Source: Clostridia bacterium (lineage in GTDB: Bacteria > Bacillota > Clostridia > UMGS1883). From it: a stretch of 64,000 nucleotides of DNA. The stretch is from the NCBI GenBank assembly GCA_017472685.1, contig JAFUOO010000005.1:62001-126000 (forward strand), written 5' to 3'. Shown here one piece after another: positions 1-7,416 of this stretch (position 1 is the first letter of the stretch; every line of letters begins with the position of its first letter). The notes below the pieces were generated by a model. It had not been told where the DNA came from. It ran no database searches and saw only the letters and a program-made list of their open reading frames with translations. The translations under genes were made by a program, and so were the position numbers.

Positions 1-43
1 TAAATCAGGTTGTAGCAGATTTGTGTAAATAAGGAGTACGATT

Positions 44-1546
44 ATGCCTATTAGTATAAACGGTGTATACGGCGATAAGGTTAAAAAATATAACGTAATT
101 GTGGATGCAAGTCAGAAATACATTCTGGTGCCTGTAGTGCCGGGGGTTAATCTTGACATGCTTGAATTGGAGTTTGACTTTGATGGCACTTGGGAAAAGA
201 TATCCCATATTGACAAGGACAATCACGTGAAGTATCTTCTCACCTCAAAGGGTGAAAGCGAGGAGTGGACTATTGCCCTTCGCGAGTGGGGCAATGCCAT
301 CACAGGTGAGTACGGTTATTTTGCCGATGCCGAGGCTGACTGCTTTGACGGTAAGTATTATGTTTATCCCACCACAGACGGCTTTGACGGCTGGGGCGGC
401 TACTTCTTCAAGGCCTTTTCCTCGCCTGACTTAATCAACTGGACAGACGAGGGTGTTATCCTTGATTTAAAGTCAGATGTTTCCTGGTCTGACGGCAATG
501 CATGGGCACCCTGCATTATTAAAAAGAACGGCAAGTATTATTACTACTACAGCGCAAATACCGACAAGTTCGAGCGCAATGTGGGCAAGGCTGTGGGCGT
601 TGCAGTGTGCGACAGCCCTTGTGGCAGATATGTTGAGCCACTGGGCCATCCCATTGTGTACGATACAATGAAAATAAAGCTTGACGACGGAAGCGAAAAA
701 GAAATGCGCTACCACGGGCAGGTTATCGACCCTGCGGTGTTTACCGACCCCGAAACAGGCAGAAGCTATCTTTACTGGGGAAACACCAGTTTATGGGTTT
801 GTGAGCTTAACGACGATATGATTTCCCTTAAGGGTGAGCCAATGTGCATCACACCTCCAAATTTCCGCGAGGGTGTTCATGTTTTCTATCGCAAGGGTGT
901 TTACTACTTCACCTGGGCAGAGGACGACACCAGAAGCAAAAACTATCATGTCCGCTGGGGCTATTCCGACAACCCCATGGGACCCATTATCGGTAACGAA
1001 ATTATGATTGAAAAGGACGAAAGCCACGGCATTTATGCAACAGGTCACCATACAATCATAAATGTTCCCGACACGGATAAATGGTACATACTTTATCATA
1101 GATTTAATTTCCCTGCGCGCTTTGAAGGCGAATACAGCGATTATTACGGTGTACACCGCGAGCTTTGTCTGGACAAATTCACCTTTGACAAAAACGGCAG
1201 AATTGTTAAAGCAAAGCCCACGCTTGAAGGTGTAACAGAGGGCGAGGAGTTTAATAGCCTGGCAAAGATTGTGCGCCATACAGATCTTGAATATGTTGAC
1301 GAGGGCGATATGATTGAAGCCGTGGTTGAAGTGCAGTCGGGCGAATGTGAAACCGAAGTTGATGTTATAATGGAGCTTTACGATTATCAGTCAAACTTAG
1401 TTGCAACCGAGGTGCAGAGAGTGAGTGCTGGTCAGTTTACAACAAACAGCGTTACTCTTACAATCGAAGCACCCGAGAAAATACGCGGTCATTACCTTGA
1501 ATTTTTCGCGGATGACGGCATGGAAGTAAAGAAGCTTACATATTAA
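44..1546 (+). CDS. Glycoside hydrolase family 43 protein (xylosidase/arabinofuranosidase type)
   Basis: A 500-residue protein with a five-bladed propeller GH43 core starting near residue 90. The family's three acidic positions are visible: an Asp in the opening blade (ADAEADCFDGKYYVYPT region), the pKa-modulating Asp in HGQVIDPAVFTDPE, and the acid Glu in REGVHVFYRKG. The first 90 residues and the last 100 look like extra beta domains. There is no signal peptide, so it probably acts in the cytoplasm on imported xylo- or arabino-oligosaccharides. AAGGAG at 31-36 sits seven bases before the ATG. The gene ends in a terminator shared with the next, convergent gene. Specific substrate is inferred only; GH43 covers several activities. 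Confidence 0.85.
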   Translation: MPISINGVYGDKVKKYNVIVDASQKYILVPVVPGVNLDMLELEFDFDGTWEKISHIDKDNHVKYLLTSKGESEEWTIALREWGNAITGEYGYFADAEADCFDGKYYVYPTTDGFDGWGGYFFKAFSSPDLINWTDEGVILDLKSDVSWSDGNAWAPCIIKKNGKYYYYYSANTDKFERNVGKAVGVAVCDSPCGRYVEPLGHPIVYDTMKIKLDDGSEKEMRYHGQVIDPAVFTDPETGRSYLYWGNTSLWVCELNDDMISLKGEPMCITPPNFREGVHVFYRKGVYYFTWAEDDTRSKNYHVRWGYSDNPMGPIIGNEIMIEKDESHGIYATGHHTIINVPDTDKWYILYHRFNFPARFEGEYSDYYGVHRELCLDKFTFDKNGRIVKAKPTLEGVTEGEEFNSLAKIVRHTDLEYVDEGDMIEAVVEVQSGECETEVDVIMELYDYQSNLVATEVQRVSAGQFTTNSVTLTIEAPEKIRGHYLEFFADDGMEVKKLTY

Positions 1547-1550
1547 ACAA

Positions 1551-1580
1551 AAAAACACGGAGAATTTTCTCCGTGTTTTT
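1551..1580. terminator. Bidirectional intrinsic terminator
   Basis: AAAAACACGGAGAA is repeated in inverted form with a T run on both sides. It lies between the convergent GH43 and phosphoglycerate-mutase genes and should end both transcripts. Confidence 0.85.
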
Positions 1581-1582
1581 TG

Positions 1583-2791
1583 TTATCTACCCATATCAAT
1601 AAACTTATTCATCAATTCGTGACCAATTTCAATGTATTCGCCGTGTGCATCTGCACACTTTTCGGAGTATGTATAGCCTGTGTTATTGTTATTGCCCTTA
1701 CGATACATTACGCAGGGAACGTTTTCAGCTGAGTGTGTTTTGATTGCAATGGGTGTAAAGTGGTCGGGAAGAATCATGAAGCAGTAGTCTTCATTTGCTT
1801 TATCAAGCTCATTCTTTATGTAGCCTACAATCTTTTCGTCAATAAGCTCCAGGCTCTTGATTTTGCCCTCCATGTCGCCCTGGTGACCGCATTCGTCGGG
1901 TGCTTCAAGGTGAACGTAAACCAAATCATAATCATCCTTTAAAAGTGCGTCAGCGGCCGCTTTTGCCTTGCCGTCAAAGTTGGTGTGAAGATTGCCTGTT
2001 ACGCCTTCAACGTCGATAGACTTCATCTTAGCCAAAATGCCAATGCCCTTTATGAGGTCAACCGCGGAAACTACTGCGCCCTTGACACCGAACTTTTCCT
2101 CAAAGCTTGTTAAAAGGGGCTTCTTGCCTTCGCCCCATACCCAGATTGAAGTAGCTGGGTTTTTGCCCTCGGCAATTCTCTTCTGGTTAATGGGATGAGC
2201 CTTTAGAACAGCTTCGCTTCTCTTCATAAGGTCAAGAATACGCTCGTTGTCGGGCAGATAGTCCTTAATCTTACGGTCGGAGATATCATGAGGGGGAGTG
2301 AGGGTAAACTTGTCGGGTGCATTGTCCCATGTGAACAAGTGACGATAGCTCACGCCGGGGAAAAGGTCAATATCGCCGCCGAAAAGCGCTTTTTTAACAG
2401 CTAAAATAAGCTCCTTGCTTTCCTCGGTTGTGATTTCACCTGCAGAGTAGTCAACCATTGTTTTGTCTTCGTAGTTTTCCTCATCGGAGAGGGTAACTGT
2501 GTTAGCGCGGAAGGCTGTCTGTGTTTCAGATAGCTCAACACCAATGGAAGCTGCCTCCAAGGGAGAGCGACCTGTATAATATTCGTAGGGGTTGTAGCCC
2601 ATTACGGAAAGGTTTGCAACGTCGCTGCCGGGCTTTAAGCCTTCACCAACTGTCTTGACGAGCATCAGTCTGCCCTGTGACGCGAAGGCGTTGATGTTGG
2701 GCATTTTGGCAACCTCTAATGGTGTTTTGCCGCCCAATGCTTCTATGGGATAATCGCCTGCGCCGTCTGTTAATACTATTACATATTTCAT
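1583..2791 (-). CDS. apgM: Cofactor-independent phosphoglycerate mutase, archaeal (ApgM) type
   Basis: About 402 residues, the usual length for the ApgM branch of the alkaline-phosphatase superfamily, which interconverts 3- and 2-phosphoglycerate with metal ions. The first metal site is seen in LTDGAGD near the N-terminus, the nucleophile region in GSDVANLSVMGY, and later metal ligands in VHLEAPDECGHQGD and ILPDHFTP. The ATG at 2791 is chosen because GAAAGGAGA (2801-2809) is placed correctly for it and the protein then begins MKYVIVLTDGAG like the family; a longer reading would include eight atypical residues. It is monocistronic between two convergent or divergent neighbours. Related paralogues may act on other phosphate substrates, so the glycolytic role is probable, not proven. 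Confidence 0.85.
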   Translation of the reverse strand: MKYVIVLTDGAGDYPIEALGGKTPLEVAKMPNINAFASQGRLMLVKTVGEGLKPGSDVANLSVMGYNPYEYYTGRSPLEAASIGVELSETQTAFRANTVTLSDEENYEDKTMVDYSAGEITTEESKELILAVKKALFGGDIDLFPGVSYRHLFTWDNAPDKFTLTPPHDISDRKIKDYLPDNERILDLMKRSEAVLKAHPINQKRIAEGKNPATSIWVWGEGKKPLLTSFEEKFGVKGAVVSAVDLIKGIGILAKMKSIDVEGVTGNLHTNFDGKAKAAADALLKDDYDLVYVHLEAPDECGHQGDMEGKIKSLELIDEKIVGYIKNELDKANEDYCFMILPDHFTPIAIKTHSAENVPCVMYRKGNNNNTGYTYSEKCADAHGEYIEIGHELMNKFIDMGR

Positions 2792-2823
2792 GAGAAAAAA
2801 TCTCCTTTCAAACAATTTTAATC

Positions 2824-2852
2824 ATTATATCACTACGGTGAAAAAAGGGCAA
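2824..2852 (-). promoter_or_regulatory. Sigma-A promoter of apgM
   Basis: On the minus strand, TTGCCC (2847-2852) and TATAAT (2824-2829) are separated by 17 bases, upstream of the apgM SD. Confidence 0.7.
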
Positions 2853-2866
2853 GATAAATATAAAAG

Positions 2867-2895
2867 TTGACAAAAAAAGTTTGTAATGATAGGAT
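2867..2895 (+). promoter_or_regulatory. Sigma-A promoter of the GH3 gene
   Basis: TTGACA (2867-2872), a 17-base spacer and TAGGAT (2890-2895) precede the GH3 lipoprotein gene. The -10 is imperfect. Confidence 0.6.
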
Positions 2896-2926
2896 AAAAC
2901 TAACTAATAAACAGAGGTAATTTGGT

Positions 2927-4204
2927 ATGAAGGAATTTTTGGCAACAATAATATCGGCTGTCATGATTTTGTCGGGCTGTGCGTCGGATTATGTGCATGA
3001 GGCGTTGCCCACGGAGCCAACGGTGGCAGTTGAAGACACCCGTGCTCAGGACATACTCGATGCCATGAGCCTGGACGAAAAAATCTGCCAGATGATGTTT
3101 GTAACACCCGAGGCAATAACAGGCGAGAGCGCCACTGTGCAGGCAGGAGAGGCTACAAAGGCTGCCCTTGAAAAATACGGTGTGGGCGGTATTATATATT
3201 TTGCTAAAAACATAAAGACCCGCGAGCAGGTTATTTCCATGATAGACGCCACACAGAGCTATTCAAAAATACCGCTTTTTATCGGTGTTGACGAAGAGGG
3301 TGGCCGTGTTGCGAGGGTTGCAGGCAATTCAAACATGAAAACTACAAAGCTAAAGCCTATGGCAAAGGTTTACACCGACACTGAGGCGTATGAAATAGGC
3401 AAAACCTTAGGCAGCGATTTATCCGCACTTAAGTTCAATCTGGATTTTGCGCCCGTGGCAGATGTTATTATATCAAAAAAGAACAGCGAAATCGGTGACA
3501 GAAGCTTCGGTACAGATGCCTGGGTTGTGGGTGAAATGGTGAGTGCCGTTGTAAAAGGACTTGAGGAAAAAAACGTGTGCTCGGTGCTGAAGCATTTTCC
3601 CGGTCACGGAAGCACAACTGTTGACTCTCATACGGGCTATTCGGCAAGCTACAGAACAATTGACGAGCTTCGCGCCTGCGAGTTTTTGCCCTTTAAAAAG
3701 GGTATTGAGGCAGGAAGCGACTTTGTTATGGTTTCGCATATGACACTTGTAAACGCAACTGAGGAAAAGCTGCCCTGCTCCTTGTCAAAGGAGGTTGTAA
3801 CAGGCTATCTCAAGGGTGAATTGGGCTTTGAGGGCATTGTTATTACAGACGCCTTGAACATGGGTGCAATTGCTGAAAATTACGCAAATTCAACCGCGGC
3901 TGTATATGCAATCAAGGCAGGCGTTGATATGCTTCTTATGCCTCCGAGCGTTGAAGAGGCAAGAGCGGCAATTCAATCTGCTGTGGAAAGTGGTGAAATC
4001 ACCGAGGAAAGAATAAACGAAAGCGTAAAAAAAATACTTAAAATAAAAATTGAAAAAGGGATAATTAAAAAAAGTGCGGTTGTCCGCACTTTTTTGTTGC
4101 ATAGTATACTTGAAAATGCTATAATTCGGTATAAAAGGAGGCTTTTTTATGTATGTTGGAATAGACTTGGGAACATCCTCGGTGAAGATGCTTCTCTGCG
4201 ATAA
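2927..4204 (+). CDS. Glycoside hydrolase family 3 lipoprotein, beta-N-acetylhexosaminidase (NagZ-like)
   Basis: A secreted GH3 enzyme. The N-terminus is a lipoprotein signal with lipobox ILSGC, so it should be membrane-anchored on the outside. The NagZ-type signature KHFPGHGSTTVDSH carries the His/Asp acid-base dyad, and VITDALNMGAI carries the nucleophile Asp. The family releases N-acetylglucosamine from muropeptides or chitin-like chains. The expected C-terminus is around KKILKIKIEKG. Instead the frame continues through the gene's own terminator hairpin and 56 bases into xylB, adding about 45 unlike-family residues. A TAA in another frame at 4066-4068 would end the protein normally if one base were added upstream, so the tail suggests a frameshift or sequencing slip. 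Confidence 0.85.
   Translation: MKEFLATIISAVMILSGCASDYVHEALPTEPTVAVEDTRAQDILDAMSLDEKICQMMFVTPEAITGESATVQAGEATKAALEKYGVGGIIYFAKNIKTREQVISMIDATQSYSKIPLFIGVDEEGGRVARVAGNSNMKTTKLKPMAKVYTDTEAYEIGKTLGSDLSALKFNLDFAPVADVIISKKNSEIGDRSFGTDAWVVGEMVSAVVKGLEEKNVCSVLKHFPGHGSTTVDSHTGYSASYRTIDELRACEFLPFKKGIEAGSDFVMVSHMTLVNATEEKLPCSLSKEVVTGYLKGELGFEGIVITDALNMGAIAENYANSTAAVYAIKAGVDMLLMPPSVEEARAAIQSAVESGEITEERINESVKKILKIKIEKGIIKKSAVVRTFLLHSILENAIIRYKRRLFYVCWNRLGNILGEDASLR
4067..4095 (+). terminator. Intrinsic terminator inside the apparent GH3 3' end
   Basis: A 12-13 bp stem of AAAAAAAGTGCGG and its complement with loop TTGT, followed by Ts. It lies directly before the xylB promoter, which argues that the GH3 gene naturally ends just upstream. 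Confidence 0.8.
4097..4125 (+). promoter_or_regulatory. Extended -10 sigma-A promoter of xylB-azlC-azlD
   Basis: TTGCAT (4097-4102), 17-base spacer, TATAAT (4120-4125) with TGC directly before the -10. The start codon of xylB follows 23 bases later. Confidence 0.85.
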
Positions 4205-5600
4205 AAACGGTAGGATAATTAACTCTGTTACAAAGGAATATCCCATATATTTCCCTCGTGATGGCTACAGCGAGCAAAACCCCGAGGATTGGTACACTAA
4301 GACCCTTGAGGGCTTAAAGGAGCTTACGGCAGGCTATGGCGACAAAATAAAAGGGCTCAGCATAGCAGGGCAGATGCATGGCTTAGTTATGCTTGACAGT
4401 GAGGACAAGGTGCTTTATAACGCAATACTCTGGAACGATTCCAGAAGTGTAAAGGAATGCGACTATTTAAACAACACCATCGGAACAGCCCGTCTTACAA
4501 AAATGACTGCAAATATTGCATTTCCCGGGTTTACGGCACCTAAAATACTCTGGATGAAAAATAATAAGCGTGAAATATTCGATAAATGTCGCAGAATTAT
4601 GCTCCCGAAGGATTATATCGTGTACCGTCTTACGGGCGTGTTCGCCTCTGAGCCCAGCGATGCCTCAGGCTTGCTGCTTTTTGATGTAAAGAACAAACGC
4701 TACAGTAAGGAAATGCTTGATATATGCGGAATCACGGAGGATATGCTTCCTGCTGTTTACGAATCCTTTGAAAGTATAGGCAAGGTTAAAAAAGAAATAT
4801 GTGAAAGCCTTGGCTGGGGCGATGTAACCGTTGCGCCCGGCGCAGGCGACAATGCAGGCGCAGCTGTGGGCATGGGCGTTGTAGGCAAGGACATGTGCAG
4901 CATTTCCCTTGGCACCTCTGGCACCGTATTCATAACAAGCGACCACTTCTCCGTTGACAGTAAAAACGCGCTCCACTCCTTTGCTCATGCAGATGGTGGA
5001 TTTCACCTTATGGGCTGTATTCTCAGTGCGGCAAGCTGTAACAAGTGGTTTCTGGAAGACATACTTGACACAAAGGACTACTCCGAGGTTGAAAAGGCAA
5101 CTTGCGACGGCGAAAACCATGTTATATTCCTGCCGTATCTCATGGGTGAACGCTCGCCTCATAACGACCCTTATGCGAGAGGTGCTTTTGTGGGCATGAG
5201 CATGGACACAAAGCGCATTGACATGATGAAGGCTGTTATGGAGGGCGTGTGCTATGCGCTCCGTGACTGTGTTGAGGTTGCAAGGGCGCAGGGCGTTGTA
5301 ATTGACGAGGTGCGCGTTTGCGGTGGCGGTGCGAAAAGTAACATCTGGTGCAAAATACTTGCAAACGTGCTCAGGGTGAGGGTTATAAAAACAAATTGCA
5401 CAGAAGGCCCCTCCTTCGGTGCGGCAGTGCTTGCCATGGTTGCATCAGGCGAGTATGAAAGCGTCAAGGCTGCAACCGAGACTTTGGTAAAGGTTACTGA
5501 CAGCATTGGCTATGACGAAGGCATTGCGCAAAAATATGATAAAGGCTACGAAAAATTCCAAAATCTTTACAAGTGTCTGAAGGATTGGTACAAAAAATGA
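4149..5600 (+). CDS. xylB: Xylulokinase (FGGY carbohydrate kinase)
   Basis: 483 residues, typical of FGGY kinases, which phosphorylate pentuloses with ATP; xylulokinase makes xylulose 5-phosphate for the pentose phosphate pathway. The N-terminal phosphate loop GIDLGTSSVKM, the substrate-side QMHG and WNDSRS segments, the GDNAGAAVG stretch with the catalytic Asp, and the C-terminal adenine-site VCGGGAKSN are all visible. AAAGGAGG (4134-4141) is well placed for the ATG. It sits among GH43 enzymes, which supports xylose or arabinose use. Its stop overlaps the start of azlC (ATGA), so translation is coupled. Other FGGY sugars such as ribulose cannot be ruled out. Confidence 0.85.
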   Translation: MYVGIDLGTSSVKMLLCDKNGRIINSVTKEYPIYFPRDGYSEQNPEDWYTKTLEGLKELTAGYGDKIKGLSIAGQMHGLVMLDSEDKVLYNAILWNDSRSVKECDYLNNTIGTARLTKMTANIAFPGFTAPKILWMKNNKREIFDKCRRIMLPKDYIVYRLTGVFASEPSDASGLLLFDVKNKRYSKEMLDICGITEDMLPAVYESFESIGKVKKEICESLGWGDVTVAPGAGDNAGAAVGMGVVGKDMCSISLGTSGTVFITSDHFSVDSKNALHSFAHADGGFHLMGCILSAASCNKWFLEDILDTKDYSEVEKATCDGENHVIFLPYLMGERSPHNDPYARGAFVGMSMDTKRIDMMKAVMEGVCYALRDCVEVARAQGVVIDEVRVCGGGAKSNIWCKILANVLRVRVIKTNCTEGPSFGAAVLAMVASGEYESVKAATETLVKVTDSIGYDEGIAQKYDKGYEKFQNLYKCLKDWYKK

Positions 5601-6283
5601 AACGCAGAATAATTAAAAATGCTTTAATAGACACATTGCCTGTTTTAAGCGGATATATGGTTTTAGGTATAGGCTTCGGCATTGTGCTGGAGAAAAACGG
5701 CTACGGGGTTTTATGGGCATTTCTCATGAGCCTTCTGATATATGCAGGCAGTATGCAATATGCAGGCATTGAGCTTCTGGCAGGAGTGGCAAGCCTGCCC
5801 ACTGTGGCGCTTACAACCCTTATGGTAAACGCAAGGCATCTTTTTTACGGCATTTCAATGATTGATAAGTATAAAGGCGCAGGTGCAAAAAAGCCCTATA
5901 TGATTTTCGCGCTCACAGACGAAACCTACTCCTTGGTTTGCTATACAAAATATGAAAATGAAAAGGAAAGGCACTTTTACTGCTTCTGTGTATCGCTTTT
6001 TGATCAGTGCTACTGGGTTACAGGCAGTGTGCTCGGCTCACTTTTAGGCTCGGCATTGCCATTTGATACAGCGGGCATTGAGTTTTCAATGACGGCACTT
6101 TTTGTCACCGTTTTTGTGGAGCAGTGGATAAGTGCGAAAAATCATCTGCCTGCAGTTTGTGGTCTTATTGCATCGGCAGTGTGCCTTGTAATCTTCGGCA
6201 AGGACGGCTTTCTTATTCCGTCAATGATTGCCATTTTGGTAATTCTTACTCTGATGAAAAGGAAGGTGCAATGCGATGAATGA
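5597..6283 (+). CDS. azlC: AzlC family branched-chain amino acid export protein
   Basis: About 228 residues, mostly hydrophobic, with the AzlC opening YMVLGIGFGIVLEKNGYG and the conserved VNARHLFYGISM segment. AzlC and AzlD form a two-subunit exporter for branched-chain amino acids and related compounds in the cytoplasmic membrane. The start at 5597 overlaps the xylB stop as ATGA; an in-frame start eight codons earlier lies inside xylB and is less likely. azlD follows with an eight-base overlap. Co-transcription with a sugar kinase is unusual and may simply reflect read-through from the strong xylB promoter. Confidence 0.85.
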   Translation: MKRRIIKNALIDTLPVLSGYMVLGIGFGIVLEKNGYGVLWAFLMSLLIYAGSMQYAGIELLAGVASLPTVALTTLMVNARHLFYGISMIDKYKGAGAKKPYMIFALTDETYSLVCYTKYENEKERHFYCFCVSLFDQCYWVTGSVLGSLLGSALPFDTAGIEFSMTALFVTVFVEQWISAKNHLPAVCGLIASAVCLVIFGKDGFLIPSMIAILVILTLMKRKVQCDE

Positions 6284-6596
6284 TACATACGCACTTTCAG
6301 CAATCCTTGTTATGGCGGCAGTTACGGCGCTTTTAAGGTTTTTCCCGTTTCTTGTGATGGGTAACAAAAAAACACCCGGGTATGTGGAATACCTGGGAAA
6401 GGTGCTTCCATATGCGGTGATGGCAATGCTTGTTGTGTATTGCTTAAAGGGTGTGGATTTTACCCATATGCCCTTCGGCATTTGCGAAATTATAAGTGTT
6501 CTTATAGTAGTGGGTGTTCATGTGTGGAAAAGGAATACTCTTTTAAGCATCATACTGGGTACAAGCTGCTACATGTTATTGATAAGAATAATGTGA
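6276..6596 (+). CDS. azlD: AzlD family branched-chain amino acid export protein
   Basis: 106 residues with three to four predicted membrane helices. It contains the AzlD-type segment ALLRFFPFLVMG near the N-terminus and YLGKVLPYAVMAMLVVYCLK in the middle. It is the small partner of AzlC in the branched-chain amino acid exporter. It overlaps azlC by eight bases and is the last gene of the xylB operon, ending at a terminator that is shared with the convergent araC-type regulator. Confidence 0.85.
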   Translation: MNDTYALSAILVMAAVTALLRFFPFLVMGNKKTPGYVEYLGKVLPYAVMAMLVVYCLKGVDFTHMPFGICEIISVLIVVGVHVWKRNTLLSIILGTSCYMLLIRIM

Positions 6597-6597
6597 A

Positions 6598-6629
6598 AAA
6601 AGCACTCTGATATTAATCAGAGTGCTTTT
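6598..6629. terminator. Bidirectional terminator between azlD and the AraC regulator
   Basis: AAAAGCACTCTGAT and its perfect complement flank a four-base ATTA loop (14 bp stem). The stop codon of the regulator lies inside the right arm. Confidence 0.85.
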
Positions 6630-7405
6630 CTGTATGTGGAGGGTGATTTCCCCATATAGCGGGTAAATGCTTTTGTAAACTTTGACTGCTTGTCATAGCC
6701 CACAATGTTGGCTATTTCGCTTACGGAATAATCGCTTCGCTTTAAAAGCTCAAGCGCCATTTCCATGTGACAATCAAGAATGTAGCGCTTGGGCGATATG
6801 CCCATTTTTTCAGTGAATATAACACAGAAATAGTTGCGCGATATGTTGAGGTGTCGGCACACATCCTGTACAGTTGTAGGCTTGCCGATGTTTTCGCCGA
6901 TATAGGTTATGGCCTTTTCAATGTATAAATCCGTGGGGGTGATATCGGGAACAGTTTCTGTAGAAAGTGTGTCCACAAAAGCCCAGAAACGGCTCATAAG
7001 CATGGCATTTGACATGTCGCCTGCGTCTATAATGTCGGAAATTGCCTTGCCTATTTTATTATCGGGGTCATCTATTATGGGCTTTTTGGGTGAAAGGGGT
7101 GAGGAGGACATTAAATTTTTTGCACTGTTGCCGAAAAACTCAACCCATGAATATTCAAAGGGGTCGGTACTGTCGGCAATGTAGTTGGCTATCTGCCCGG
7201 GGAAGATTAAAAAGCCCTGATTTTTGCCAACAGGCATTTTGCATCCGTCAATATAAAGCACACCCTTGCCCGAGTGAACATAGTGGAAAAGAAAGTTTGA
7301 CCATATGTGAGGCTTTTCACCAAAGTTGGGAAGGCATTTTCTGTAGCCGTACTGCACCACATTGAAGTCGAGATTGTTTTTAGCGTATACTCTGTAGTTT
7401 TTCAT
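6617..7405 (-). CDS. AraC family transcriptional regulator
   Basis: About 262 residues in the common AraC layout: an N-terminal cupin-like sensing domain (roughly 1-145, with PHIWSNFLFHYVHSG) and a C-terminal pair of helix-turn-helix motifs (about 165-262). The second helix-turn-helix shows the classical SEIANIVGYDKQSKFTKAF pattern. Regulators of this shape usually activate sugar-use genes on binding a saccharide. The ATG at 7405 is preferred over an upstream codon because a GGGTGTGG stretch precedes it and the family start (MKNYRVYAKNNL) aligns. It is eleven bases downstream of the polysaccharide-lyase gene, so the two form an operon and the lyase is a likely target. The ligand is unknown. 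Confidence 0.85.
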   Translation of the reverse strand: MKNYRVYAKNNLDFNVVQYGYRKCLPNFGEKPHIWSNFLFHYVHSGKGVLYIDGCKMPVGKNQGFLIFPGQIANYIADSTDPFEYSWVEFFGNSAKNLMSSSPLSPKKPIIDDPDNKIGKAISDIIDAGDMSNAMLMSRFWAFVDTLSTETVPDITPTDLYIEKAITYIGENIGKPTTVQDVCRHLNISRNYFCVIFTEKMGISPKRYILDCHMEMALELLKRSDYSVSEIANIVGYDKQSKFTKAFTRYMGKSPSTYRKAL

Positions 7406-7416
7406 AATCCACACCC

